Positions 47,171 through 59,948 of a stretch of DNA of 64,000 bases are shown one piece after another. The notes under the pieces were generated by a model. It did no database searches and was not told the origin of the DNA. It was given only the letters and a program-made list of their open reading frames with translations. Each line of letters begins with the position of its first letter. Within the stretch, counting starts at the first letter, position 1. Source of the DNA: Paratinospora sagittata (taxonomy: Eukaryota > Streptophyta > Magnoliopsida > Ranunculales > Menispermaceae); contig CM069600.1 of assembly GCA_035771175.1 (NCBI GenBank), positions 6,099,729 through 6,163,728 of the forward strand. Reading direction: 5' to 3'. A program made the translations under genes and the position numbers.

Positions 47171-48264
47171 AGGTAAATATTTTAATTTGTTATTGACTAA
47201 AGTTGTGTGATTAAATAAATATGAGCTGACATTAATAAGAGTTCGCTTTGTTTTAAGGACCTGATGCTCCTAAGGAGCTACCTATGAGTCGACACTCAAA
47301 TTAATAAAACAAAATTAAATTAGGACAACAAACCTGTGGGCCTGTGGCTTGTCACATGTTGCCCAACTGTAGTCATTGCCCAAATAGCCCACTTATTGAA
47401 CCCCAATTATTTCCTTAATTGATAGCTAACTACGTTCTTAAGTTTTGTGATCTTAAATAAATAAATAAAAAGTAAAATAAAATAAAACACTATTTTATTT
47501 ATTATTTTAAGTGATAATACAAAGTCAAAAAATGTTAACACTAAGCCCAGAAGAAATCAGAGCCCTTCTATAGGACCAAGATGACAAACACAACAACAAG
47601 AGACATAAGAGACTCAGATGAAGATCACATGAACCAACTACTATAGTCCTGCTCTTACTCTTATTAAGAGAAGAAAAATTTTCATTCATTTGTAATAGGT
47701 GATAATCGAAGTCTTGACTTTGAGTAAAAAAGTTTAAATGCACACCACACCGTTGAACTTGTCAACATTTACAACAAAATATTTGAAGATGATAAGTTGA
47801 CAACAGAATCAAATTTCCAATTAAATTAAGAAATGTTTTAAAATGAAGGAAAAACTATTACAAATTATTTAAGGGAGTCAAGCTTAAGAGAAGAAATAGA
47901 AAAATGAGAGAACTTTTTTATTCTCATATTAATCTATACTTGCAAATGCCTTATGTACATTGTTTATAATCTAAGCACCTTTTTATATAAGCTATTGACC
48001 ATAATAAAGGGATTAAATTGCATTTACATCAAATAAATAAATAATAAAATAACGGTGTTATTCAAATATTATAACAAGAAAGAAAATAATTTCTATTTTC
48101 TTTAGGACACTAACTTGCTAACTGGGGAAAGGCATCAACAGAGCAATAAATATATAGGAACACTAAAATGGGTGGTTGCTATAGCTTTATCAATAATAAA
48201 AAAAAATACTAAGAAATAAACAAGAGAAAAAATGCATGTACTAATAATAAGAAATTTATCATTT
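47171..48264. other. MraY 3' flank, copy B
   Basis: AT-rich, non-coding. The part just below 48265 should contain the MraY 3' UTR (minus strand). Collinear with 31346-32446. Confidence 0.5.
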
Positions 48265-51200
48265 TTATGCTGATATAAGACCAACGTACCCGGCAAATAT
48301 GGATAGAATTGCAGATACAACATAAGCAGTTGCAACAATGTGAGTTTCCCTATATCCACAAAGTTCAAGGTGGTGATGGAAAGGTGCCATCTTCAACAAT
48401 CGACGGCCAGTGCCATACAACTGTTTAGTTGCTTTGAAGTACAGTACCTGTATTGAGGGAAAAAAAAGAAAAAGCAATGAACAAAGAAGTTTTATGTTCA
48501 AAAGATTAAAACAACAATTCATCTTTCTTTTTATGAAACTTTGCAATTATAGCCTCTCTGACTTAAAATAGGGAGAAATACTTGGGTAACACACTTAGCA
48601 AACACACATTTTGACATTGGCGTTAAGAGTTGTTGAATCACCTCGAATCACGCATTAATTGCATGATTTGAGGTGATCGAACAACTTTTAAGGACAATGT
48701 AAAAAATGTGAGTCAAAAAAGTATGTTTTCAAAGCATTTCTTGATAATTAAATTGGTGGGTAGGGGGAAGTCAAAAGCAATATAGTAACTGTGTACATCA
48801 CCCTTATATCTTGTCATGTACAGAATGATAACGTATAATGCACATTTGTATTTCACAATAAGAGGGAGAACCAGTGTGCCAGTATCAAGCAACAGATGGA
48901 AAATGTGCGAAAAAAAAGAACCGGTAAATCAAATAGCTTTGCGCCATACATGCAATCAATCAGCTTTTTTTATTTTTCTTGGTTTCCCATGCAGTATCCC
49001 CGCCCTTCAGGCGAGACTAATCTGCGTTCGAGCACTGCAGGAGCATTGAGCGGCTCTCCTCAAGTGGGAGCAACTAAGGTGAGCAAGAGTTTCTATCAAT
49101 CAGCTTTTACCATTCAACAATTATACCACAAAATGGAGAACAAAATAAGTGTTTTTGGCTTCAAGTCTTTAACACTTAGGTTCATGTCTTTAAGATAAAA
49201 GAAATAATACTAACGTTCTTGGGAAAAACAATGTTTCCCACATTGTGGCCTATTGATTTCTTTCATTAATTTGATGCATGGACATATTAATCAATTTTCT
49301 TGAATGTATCACCATGAATATCATCAATGTTACATATTGCATTTGTATAGGTTCTTTTATTTTTTATTTTTTTGAATTTTAGGAAAGAAAGAATTCTAAA
49401 AGGTGGGCCCTGGCGCAATGGTTGAGGTTACTCCAATGTTACCTACAGGTTACAGGTTCGAATCTAAAAACACCCTCTATAACATGGAGGTAAAGCTACA
49501 TATATCGTCTCTTCCCCAAGCCCCCCGCCCATGTGAGTCTAGTGGTGCTAAATCCAGAGCTAATCGAGGAATAATATTCTCAACCCAAACAACAAGATCT
49601 CGATCAGTAGAATAGGAGAAGTCAAGAAATCAACAACCCTGTTATGCTCCTACCAGCAATGACGCACAGAGAACCTTGACTGGATCTATTGAGTTAGAGG
49701 CTACGCATTATGAAAGCTTGGATACACTTGAAAAATTCAATCCTCCACGATTCAGACTCCATGGAGCATGCCCCATCCTCCACGATTCAGATATATATAT
49801 ATATATAGACTACTCTTCCAAGTCCAATCCTACTGAACCAACCACAATCATAATAATTGTGGTGCAACTTTCTTCCTGCACCTCATGAACAATAAAGTGA
49901 TTGGAGGCGGGGGGCAATTAAGACAACCCATACCACTGTTAGGAGAGCAGCTAGCAACCCCATACCATAAACAAGCAGCATTTAGCATCCTCCGAGTATG
50001 TGCACAAGCACACTTAACCCTCGTACGTACTATGCTAGGCTCATAACAAACTTCTATGCTCACACTGACTAATCATCAGAGAAACTTTGGCAGGCACCAA
50101 ACTGATGTCAGCCTCACCAATTGCATTTTATCTTGCAGAAGCAGATTCTCATCAACCTTGTGCTATACCAAACTAGGTTTTAGTATTTACCATCAGCCAA
50201 ATTTAGGTGAAACAATTGGTGCTATCTATGGAAAATTATTAGCATCCTATACCAAGGTCAAGCCAAGCCTAGTAGTAGTAGTTGAAGGATGAGTCAACAA
50301 CTGCATCAATCCTATCACAAAGATGTAGTTTTGGCTAACAAGATGGGGAAAAAAAACAAAAAAAGCAATAACAGAAACCTTGAAGAACGCAACAACTAGG
50401 ATGGAAAACTTGGAGAAAAAGGTTGTGAAACTAGTGGAGAAATGCAACTATGCCTGCTCCCCATAGATGTCAAAGGTGTCATTGGGTAATTTTATGGTTC
50501 CTATAGGGTGGAAATGATAGAGCTGGTATGTGGATTTTCCTTTCTTTCACCACATTTCGCTCAAAAGATTGAAAGGAGATTGAGCATCAATGCCTAAAAC
50601 ATTAAATGGGTCTAATACTGAACCATGTCATTTTTATTAAAAATATATATTTTTTAATACAAGGCATCGGGCAAAGAATAACTAGGAAGATGTTTCACAT
50701 AACACATAGGAATTACAAACATGCCAATTTGTTGTATTCCATTTGCTACCCCCATTGTTAGTTCATAGTTAGAATAGAATATTTCAATCCTTTTTTGATT
50801 CCATGGATGGGGTTTACTCATATAACTATGAATTTCATTGGGCCTAAAATAATGTATTAGAAGAATCTCTTGGGTATCCCGATATCAATAAGCTTGCTGA
50901 CAGCTTTGCAAGACAAGCCATAGGTTAGTCATCGCACCACCCTCCACGCTGAGTACCCCTACCAACAAAACTAACTCACCTAGAATTAGAGGTTGATGTA
51001 CCTAACTTGATCCCAAAGAGAGGGTTCAAGATCAATACTCAAATGCCTATCAGGTGGAGACTTGTGCCACTTCTTAGATGGTTGATACAAGGATAAGGAG
51101 ACATCAAGGCCACTTCTTAGATGGTTGATACAAGGATAAGAAGACATCAAGGGTAGAACATTGGATGTAATCAAGTTGGATGACTTCCCACTCAAAAAAA

Positions 51201-54200
51201 AAGAACACTTTGAAGAGGAAATCATTAAGTTAAATCAGTGATTGGATTGGACCAAGGAGCACAATAAAAGTGGTCACAAGGCCACCAATCCCCTATTAGA
51301 GGAGATGGAATCCTCCTGAACCATTGGCACCACATCTACTTCATTACCATGCAAGGTTAGGACACCAAGGATCACCCAAGACATCAACACAAGACTCACT
51401 GAATAACTTGGAGATTTTTCGGTCATGGAAGGAGCTGCATGACCACGATGAAACTAGTGCGTATAAAGCTTTCTCACTAACTCTTACGTGACCAACAAGG
51501 GAGTGATTTACATGCCTTTAGCTCAGGTCAATTGGCTCATTTGTACAAATTCCTCTCTTACTTAATAAGGTCAAATAGAAAGAAACCCATTGCCCACCCA
51601 CCCTCTTACCATCAAGCAAAAGAAACAAATATTAAAGGACATCTTAAAGAGGATTATCAACAAGGCCATCTATTAAATATCCACCTATCAACTATAGCTT
51701 TTAGGTTGATTGGTTTCTAACATGGTATCAAAGCAAAATTATTTTGGAGGTCCTATGTTCAAACCTCTTCACAAGCATATTTGCTTGATTTCTCTCATCT
51801 TTTTTATTAATCATGTCTTTCCTATTATAAATGTGATTTTTCTCATTTATTAATCATGTTTTTCTTCCCTATTATAAATCTAGTCCACGTGCCATCATGC
51901 ACATGAGGAAGAGTATTACATATCTGTATTCTCTTGATATACACAAGTTGAGCTCCACTTATCAGCTATGGCTTTTAGGTTGAGTGGTTTCTAAGACCAT
52001 CTAAGTGGAAGACTTCACAAAGGAAACAACTAAAACAGCTTGCCTAGAAGGCCTCAAGAGTGATATTACTAGTTAACCAAATTATAATTAAATCTCATAT
52101 GTTTATAAATATTGACTTAAATATGTGCTTTTAGACATGATTTGTGTAATGCAAATGAATTTTACTATTCATCAATTTGAACTCAAGTCTCATATGATTC
52201 GATTCCATTTCATAATTTTGATAACTATGAGCATAAAAGTCCAAAGTAAGCCTATGTATCTATATACAACCATTGTATTTATAAATATACCCAAACACAT
52301 GAACAAAGATACTCTATTCTTATGCAACATGGTATTCACCCTTTTTGTAGACAAAACAGTTGAAGGGGTTGATGGGAGCACCCAATGAGAAGAGGGCATG
52401 TGTTTGCCTTGAAATATAGATGTCAAGTGTTCAGCTAACAGTTCCTTCCCTGAGGCAAAATTTATAATGATAAGTGTCTATTATATTCGTTTTGTTTCTA
52501 TCTGTATACTTTTATTATTCCCTACTTTTCTTGAAATGCATTGTGTTGTACTTTACAGACCTTAATTATACATAGACCCAAGCCAACTTATCCATGTGAG
52601 TTGTAATCAATGAAACAACAATCGTAGTACAATATTAATCAGAATTTAAAAATTAATAACAAACTTCTGATATTATCAGAATCAATCATGTGGCATGATG
52701 TCATTGTCAACAGAAAGGTAAAAGAAGATTGGAACTTTTGAAATTTACAAACCTGAAAGATAACTGACAATGCTTCCAGGACAAATATCCCAGATGAAAT
52801 AAATAATGGAAGGAACATTCCAGTGCAAGCAGCCATCGCAGCTAGTGCTCCTCCCAGAGCCAAGGATCCAACATCACCCATGAATATTGATGCCTTATAC
52901 CGATTATGCGAAAGAAAACCAACGCAGGCTCCCGCCATAGATGCACCAAATATAGAAATGTCTGTTTAGAATGTAGACAAAGTAGCAAACATTCACAAAC
53001 CATCCAAATAGAATTTATAACTTAAATTGTATCACATACCAAGAAGCTAATACTGTACTATCTTGCAATTAGAAATTCAAGGATCAGAATCGGTGCTAAG
53101 CCTTGAACCTAAAAAAAAAAGTACTAAGCCAACGTAAAGGAAATAACATCAGCAGCAAACAAGCAATGAGAAGAAAATACTAACCGGAGCATATAGGAAG
53201 TACAGCAATTGACATCCCAATAAAAGCCAATGCCACTGTCCCAGAAGCCAGCCCATCTAGGCCATCCGTTAGGTTGACCCCATTTCCCATAGAAACAAAA
53301 CAAAATGTAGTCAAATAAACATAAAACTTCCCCAGACATACAAGGCCCAAAGGTGCAGGTAGAGGTACCAACGTTTTCCTACATTGCACAGTGAAGAAAG
53401 TTGTCATTTTAAAAGCAATAGACAGACATATAATAAACAATTAATGCACCAAAATGTAAGATTCTAACACCACAGTATGTCAATGAACAAAAGGATGTAT
53501 TTAACAATCACTATCTCACTTAAACTTTGTTGCATAAATTGCGATAATTGAGGTTTTGCATGGATTTCCCAGGGTTTTAACATTACAATTTTATGTCTAC
53601 CCATGCCAGTACCCCAGATCTTCAACAAGCACTTGCATTCATTCAAATACCTTCACCAACATCAAGATTATATGGGTTTGGAGGAAGTGACTAACAAAAG
53701 GGAGAGATATAGCTCCCCTATTACTTGCACTGGCAATTGGATAACCTGAGCCATCAGAAATGAATGCTTTAGGCCTCTTTCAGTGTTTCTGAGTTTTTCT
53801 CTTATTTTAACTTTCTTTCAACTTAAATTCTTATTTTTTCTATACTTGTCAAACCGCCATAAAGTAACATAATTTGCTAGATTGCTATTAGAGTTAGACT
53901 ATTATTTTTACAACCTTGCCATGGCTGTTGTTAACGACATAAAAATTGCTTTCTACTAACTCTTTTTCTTTTTGACACACCTTTCTTTCTTTCATTTTTT
54001 CTTTTCATGGTTAGCAGACCACAGCCCTTGCATAATTTACTAGCTTGCTATTAGAAATTGTTTTTTTTTTGTGTGTGTGTGTGTGTGTGTGTTTGTGGTT
54101 TTTTATTTAATTTTATTTAGATTCATGAAAGAAAAATATGCTGCCTTGAAAAATTGTAGTGTGCTTTCACCTTGTTGCGTGGTCAGTTGATGAAATCAAA

Positions 54201-57200
54201 AGCCTAGCTATTAACTGAATACCCAAACAAGAACCAACCAATTGACAATACCATGACAAACATTTGGTATGACAAAAAGATTTTAGATTGGATTCTCGCT
54301 CATTCTATAAACAATAAGCTCTTAAATTATCTGCATGGATAATCCATGCAAAATACGAAACAATACAGACATGTTATTGGAACCAAAATTTGAATGATCA
54401 AACTGTCCATGTTTGTTTTTCTTTTTGCAAATGGGGGAACAAGGAATTCAGAAGCATTGTGTAAACCCTTCCCCTTGTTTCTAATGCAAGTAAATTTCCC
54501 GTCCACATCAAATTTAATAAAATATTATCATCAAACAGCCAAGATGAACCATGAAAAATCTGTATCCAAAATAAACTGCACAAAGCATGATTTTTTTGGA
54601 AAGGACTTTCTAATGAAGAATAACCGTGTTACCATTAGAAAATCTTGATAGTTTAATTAGTAGAAACTATACATGCTGTACGGTGATGTTATAGTCGTCG
54701 AGTCCAACCAAAATCCAAACCATATTCCAGTTGCTACCTACAAAGTACAAGAATTTAAGATACATTTAAAATTTGGAAGCATCAATCTTCAAAAGCAAGT
54801 AGAATAGAATATGCGTGAAAATGTGAAAGGGACAAATATAGTACTTTACCTCCAAAAAGATTTTTGTCCAGGCTGGTAATCCATAATTATGATTTTTTAC
54901 AATACTGAATATATCATCAAGTAGTCCAATTGTTGCAAATGCTAGAGTTGCTGCTACTACTCCAGATACTTCCACAGAAGAGGAACCGGATATAAATCTT
55001 GCAACAACAATACCAATAGGAATGAAAAACAATCCGCCCATGGTAGGGGTTCCCTTCTTAGAAAAGTGCATATTTGGCCCTTCTTTCCTTATATTTTGAT
55101 GAATCTTCAGACTATTGAAAACTTGGATGCATAAATATCCTGCACAAGATGCTAATACTGCTGATATACAAAAAGGCCGTGTCAAGTGAAATGGTGACAA
55201 GGGTATTCTGACAATCTTCCATGAACACCAGTCTACAAATAAAAGAAGGACTACCATGAAGGCTATCAATCCTAGATTAATTACAGCTCCTGGTTGAATC
55301 CTGCCATTGAAAGAGCATCACAAAAAGAATTAAATTTTTAAAAAAATAACAAAAATCGGACAACTAAGAATTTTTCAGCATCAAATAGCAATTCAGCATA
55401 AATTGTAATGTATTAGGCATTACTCTCTATTCAACTAAATAACAAATTTAGTTAGGAGAAGTGTATGTTTTGTTGTAATTGGGTCTTCATGGAAGGAGAG
55501 AAACCGTAGATTATTTGAGGGTGTGGCATCTGATTCCTCGTCAGTATGGGATGCTTCTAGGCTGGAAGAGTGGACCTGGTTTCGAGCTCTAAATTGGCTA
55601 GGGGTCTTATTTGGGGCAGTTGTTTAGGAATTGGGGCAATATCATGTTTCCAAGTTATTAAGTCAATTCATTGTCATGATCGGGAGGAGTGTTTCCGATG
55701 ATCCGTGTATGAATTGATTTTATTAATTAACATATTCATCCTTGTTTCTCTCTCAAAAAAAAAAAAAAGAAGGAACAACTAAATAACAAATTTCCAACTC
55801 AAAAAATAATGTAACTTTAGAATCAATTCAGTATTTCAAGCATTTTTTTTTATCCCAATTTATGCAAGTGTTGGCTCTTGATCTTGAACAATTTGAGTTT
55901 GGAAGTTGTTCAAAGAAATACCGGGTGAAAGATATGCAAAGCACATTATCTATTTAAACGGGATCTCTTGCCTGTTTGTCTTGCGTCTTCTTTGTAGCAT
56001 TGCTAGGCGATAAGTGGTGACTGCAAAACCCCCATCAGATGAATCAAACCGCTCCTTCATTCTAGGCAAGTCAACATCTCCAATAGGATTTATTATAATG
56101 TCAGTATCACTATCTTCATCACTCGATGACATAATGTAAGAACTACCACCAGAAATCCCCTCATTGTCACCCCACTCATCAAATAAAGAAAAATCCTCTA
56201 AACCCTGAAAGGAGAGTTCAATAAGCACAAATTCAACCAAGTACTAAAAATGCTTAAGTTAGCTTATCTTTAGTAAAGGTCCAATCAAATGTAAACTATA
56301 GTCTACAATTTTTTTTTCTCTCTCAAAAACAAAATTCTAAATAAAATGCAGTACTTTCTCTAGAACTTGGTGTCATCTCTTTTGATTGTTTAGTAATATT
56401 GTCAAGGAATCAAGGCATTATCTAGGCAATTGACCCCATCTCGGCAAAGAGGTGCCTAGGCATGGCCTAGTCGAGGCCTAACCATTGCAAATACTATTTA
56501 TCCATAGAATTTAACTCAACTAAGCCTTTTTCCCAACTATATTGTCATATAGACCTTACATATATGATATACACATAATTCATAATATAGAAGTATCTCG
56601 TGCTAAAAAAAGATTTAACTATATTTTACACTTTTCAATCTTGTGTCCACAAAATAAAAATCAGAAAACATCAAAAAATAAGACAAATTTCCCTATAATG
56701 AAAGTATAACAATTTAAAGAGTCATATTTGATATGATACTTCTGATATTAAAAATATATATTTGCATCAATATAACAATAATAAAATAAAAAATCAGAGT
56801 TAAGAAATAGAAAAGAAGAAAAAGATAAAACTTACATAATGGAAATTTTAAGTATAACACTAGAATTGAAAGTTATGTCATTTACAATCATATAAGAAAA
56901 ACCTTATGCTTTATATATTTATGTTGACCCCCTTAAACTTTTAAAAATTTCAAAGAGCCTCATTGTCTGCCTTAAGTATGGCCTAGGTAATGTAGTTGCA
57001 AATGGCCTAGGTGATGAACTAGTCGTGGCCTATACGTAGCCTTGACAACAATATTATAGCGTTAAAAATGCCACCATGTCGCATATGGCAATCAATAGCC
57101 TGTCAAAAAGCCACTTGTTGGTTCGGATTTGGGTCTCAATCAATACATAATAACCCCCAAAGCCATAACTTAAAAATCATTGAAGCAAGAATTGAAAATT

Positions 57201-59405
57201 TGACTTCATCCTAGACTTCATTCACTCAAAATTAGAATTACTTCGGAAAAGTTTAAATTGACATGAAAATTTTTTGTAAAAAATTGCTAAATTAGAGAAG
57301 TTTTAAATTTTTTTGCATAGATATTAAAATATTTAGATTATTGTAATATGTACTGAAAACTAATATAAATACACTTTTAGTACATAAAAATATTCATAAA
57401 TGACCTAACAAAATTAATCTAGTTAAATGGTTTGATAAAATTTGAAATGGTGGCTTCTAGTCTTGATCTCTTTTCAATGTTTTGTTTTTTTTTTTCAATT
57501 TTGTGTTAGCTTGCTCGCAGACAATATAATTTGCTAGTTTGACATTCTACCCTATTAATTTAATATTAAAAATAAATTATTTTTTCATCTTTGTATATGG
57601 GATTTTTAAAAAAAGGTGGGTTTAGGAACTTTTTTCAATGTATTTTTAACTTTCTGTCTCATTTCAACTTTTTTTCTTTCATAATTTGCTTTTCTTGCTT
57701 TCTTCATTTTTTATATGGCATATCCCATAAAATTACATAATGTGTTAGCTTCTCAGATTATTATTTTTTTATATTACTATGTTGGTTGATAAAATAAAAA
57801 ATGGTGCGCAACTATTGCTACTTCTTTTACTTTTTGTTGATCAAATAAAACACATTTACATTTCTGTTGAATTTCATTCAATTTTGTTGTATTTTATCAA
57901 ATTTTGATGAGATTTGTGTCGATTTTTTGTATTTTTTAATTGAAAAAGTAAACTTTTATGTTTTATAGAGTTTTTGCATTTTAAAAATTCACTAACACTC
58001 TTTCATTCAACAAGTTTAACTTCGAAAAAATTCACCAACAAAAAATTGGCAAATTTTTTCAACCTTGCATTAGTGCTTCTAAATAAAACTAGAATGGTAT
58101 TTGGAGGTTCGCATTGTAAAACATGCCAAGGAAATTAATTATTCCACAATTCATCATCATTGTTATCAATAAATATATTGATCCAAGGACCTTTTTATGA
58201 GTTTAAAAGAAGTAAAGACGTACAAGCCAAGCAAGAACTAGATTTGAAGTTCTAAAGTTGATCAAAACAATATAGTTGACAAACGTTCTCATAAGAATTC
58301 GATAACTTGCAAAATAATTTCCTGCATAAAAACGATCAAAATCCCCAAAAGGATTGGTAGGACATGCTCAATATTCTTTGCGTTGAAAATTTTCTTCAAA
58401 ACCAAGTTCTAAATTTTTGGAAAAAAAATCTCATAAAAGAAAGCATTGTTTTCAAAATAACGATCACATAGGACCATTATTGTTACTCAAAAAATGACTT
58501 TTAAAAAATTGTACAGAGTCACTCATAGCCACACAAAAGCCATTATTCACGCAAATATATTTGCTAAAATGGCCATATTCACCAAAATCAATTCGGTTAC
58601 ATTATCAATTTTTTAACTGCGGCTAGCAATGACCCTCCCATAGCAGGTTTTTTTACTTAGCATTTAAAAACTAAAAAATGTTCTTGACAACAGCCATTTT
58701 CACTGTTACTTTGGGGAAAAAAATAAATAATAGCATTTGTTTCTACTTTCTAATTATTTTCCAATTTCATTCACTTTTAGTTTTAAAACATTCACATGTA
58801 AACAGATCTTCACATCTTATTCAAAACGACCGATCGTTGCAACATCTCCAATAGGCTAACATCATTAATAATTAATAGCATCTGTTTCCACTTTCTAATT
58901 ATTTTCCAATTTCATTCATTTTTAGTTTTAAAACACTCAGGTCTAAACATAATCTTCACATCTTATTCAAACGACCGATCGTTACAACATCTCCAATAGG
59001 CTAACATCATTCATAATTTTCTCTTAAATCACAAAAAAAGAATACCTCATCACTTGAAGCCATTCGAACCGGAGAACGCCGCAAACTGAATCCGCGACGA
59101 CGTCTAACTTTGAATCCATCAAACTACAGAAAAATAAATAAAAATCATTAAATCAATCAATATTAGAATCCAATCAACAAATCAAACAACACAGAATTAG
59201 AAAACAACATGAAAATCGACTTAACCTTGAAATGATCGTCGGAGAAACAAACGGCGAAATCTTATATTACCTTGCATCTGTAAGAGAAGCGTCGATGGAG
59301 AAATGAAGCGGAGAAGATTTTGGTCCGCGAAGAGGAGATTTGTGGTTTTAGGGCTTTTCGGAAGGCTGTTATGCCGCCGGTGAAACGGAGATTAACACAA
59401 GACAT
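48265..59405 (-). CDS. MRAY: Plant MraY homologue (phospho-MurNAc-pentapeptide transferase), eight exons
   Basis: Exons (high to low): 59271-59405, 59046-59123, 55972-56204, 54850-55300, 54673-54737, 53185-53378, 52753-52961, 48265-48447; phases join into 515 aa. Residues 1-70 are Arg/Ser-rich with few acids, a likely plastid transit peptide; 72-148 are acidic and plant-specific; the multi-pass membrane core starts near 150. MraY motifs: TPTMGG 233-238, LLDD with D277-D278, [13 protein letters not shown] 352-364, FMGD with D415, HHH 479-481. Bacterial MraY joins phospho-MurNAc-pentapeptide to undecaprenyl phosphate (lipid I). In moss the peptidoglycan pathway serves plastid division; the eudicot role is unsettled. 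Intron 3 appears to use a GC donor (CAG/GCAAGA); a GT site 12 nt on would also stay in frame. Intron 7 (4.3 kb) holds the duplication edge and a dead Gypsy. Confidence 0.92.
48990..49100. repeat. Short SINE-like motif block, copy B
   Basis: Counterpart of 33160-33265, inside MraY intron 7. Confidence 0.4.
49404..49620 (+). mobile_element. Au-type SINE, copy B
   Basis: Counterpart of 33576-33790 with intact A and B boxes. Lies antisense in MraY intron 7. Confidence 0.7.
49740..49791. repeat. 17-bp repeat scar at a copy B deletion
   Basis: ATCCTCCACGATTCAGA occurs at 49740-49756 and again at 49775-49791, exactly where copy B lacks the 950 bp kept in copy A (33949-34900). Confidence 0.8.
49800..51690 (+). 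mobile_element. Decayed Gypsy LTR, leader and gag in MraY intron 7
   Basis: Plus strand: LTR end near 50215, ATTGGTGCTATCTATGG leader at about 50214-50230, then a frame-broken gag. Near 51430-51690 translation in shifting frames gives [20 protein letters not shown], a SIGSF-type stretch, and [37 protein letters not shown], the degenerate retrotransposon gag core. A 46-bp doublet (CCACTTCTTAGATGGTTGATACAAGGATAA) lies at 51068-51145. Antisense to MraY. Confidence 0.55.
51690..51800 (+). mobile_element. SINE- or TRIM-like fragment
   Basis: TTTTAGGTTGATTGG (A-box-like) then TAACATGGTATCAAAGC (also like a Met-tRNA primer-binding site) and CTATGTTCAAACCTC, a perfect B box. A related half (CTTTTAGGTTGAGTGGTTTCTAA) recurs at 51968-51991, which would also fit two TRIM LTR ends. 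Confidence 0.4.
51800..52752. other. Remainder of MraY intron 7
   Basis: AT-rich intron sequence. Small open frames (e.g. 52125-52388) show no family resemblance. Confidence 0.5.
54071..54092. repeat. (GT)n microsatellite in MraY intron 5
   Basis: Eleven GT units after a T-run. Confidence 0.95.
55450..55775 (+). mobile_element. 5'-truncated L1 LINE in MraY intron 3, 18-bp target duplication
   Basis: Flanked by identical CAACTAAATAACAAATTT at 55432-55449 and 55776-55793. Ends in a poly(A) tract (about 55755-55768). The broken frame reads [20 protein letters not shown] and [15 protein letters not shown], as in the L1 ORF2 C-terminus. Inserted antisense to the gene. The perfect duplication implies a fairly recent event. 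Confidence 0.85.
56205..59045. other. MraY intron 2 (2.8 kb)
   Basis: A/T-rich, with old repeat fragments (GCCTAGG-type motifs near 56450 and 57000) and no coding sequence seen. Confidence 0.6.
58728..59015. repeat. 144-bp tandem doublet in MraY intron 2
   Basis: TTTCTAATTATTTTCCAATTTCATTCA..CGACCGATCGTT..CATCTCCAATAGGCTAACATCATT occurs at 58731 and again at 58875, ending ~30 bp from exon 2. Confidence 0.8.
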
Positions 59406-59446
59406 TTTCAGGTTTCTGTTCCTAACATCTCTCTCTCTCTTACCTG

Positions 59447-59460
59447 TGTATATATAAGAG
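59447..59460 (-). promoter_or_regulatory. Candidate MraY TATA box
   Basis: Minus-strand CTTATATATACAC about 45 nt before the start codon, between two CT/GA-rich tracts. The short implied leader fits a start near 59425. Confidence 0.45.
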
Positions 59461-59948
59461 AGAGAGACAGAAACATCTCGGAAACGAAGTTGGTTTGTTT
59501 GGAATTATGTTTTGTTTTGTAACAGAGCAGAGGAATGTTATGTGGACACACCTTTATAACGTAATTTCCAACATACTTTCTTTACATTTTATTTAGAATT
59601 ATTAGGTTGTTTTGTGTGAGTATAATATTAAGAAAATATATTAAAAAAGTATATTTTTTAAGTATTTCTCAATAGATTATGACAAATTTTAAATAGGAGA
59701 ATATTAATCTACCTGTGTTTTTTATAATTACATGTGTAACTATATGTACATATTTATTGGATATTAATGTTTAATACATCTCGAGGTATGTAATAAATGA
59801 TCCAATGAATATACATGTATAATTACACAATGCAATTGTAACATTTTGCAGTTAGATTAATATTTTCCTTCTAAATATACCCCATAAAACCATTATCCTT
59901 GCCCACTTCCTTATTTTATCTCACCCCAAATTTTAATATTATCTTTAC
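59461..59948. other. MraY upstream region
   Basis: AT-rich, no gene. Separates MraY from the Gypsy 3' LTR. Confidence 0.5.

Larger units (their letters stand above)
35755..50484 (+). repeat. Segmental duplication, copy B (14.7 kb)
   Basis: Direct tandem partner of 18981-35589. Its right edge lies inside MraY intron 7, and beyond 50484 the unduplicated locus continues, so copy B is in the original context on the MraY side. It lacks the 1972-bp solo LTR and the 950-bp segment of copy A. It uniquely has 41285-42270, 43036-43304, 45330-45880 and expanded AT tracts. Confidence 0.95.

Noticed and set aside
52125..52426. Open frames in MraY intron 7 (87 and 78 codons)
   Set aside because: AT-rich intronic sequence, overlapping on opposite strands, with no motif or family resemblance.
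48265..59405. MraY as bacterial contamination or organellar DNA
   Set aside because: The gene has seven spliceosomal introns, a transit-like N-terminus and plant transposons in its introns.
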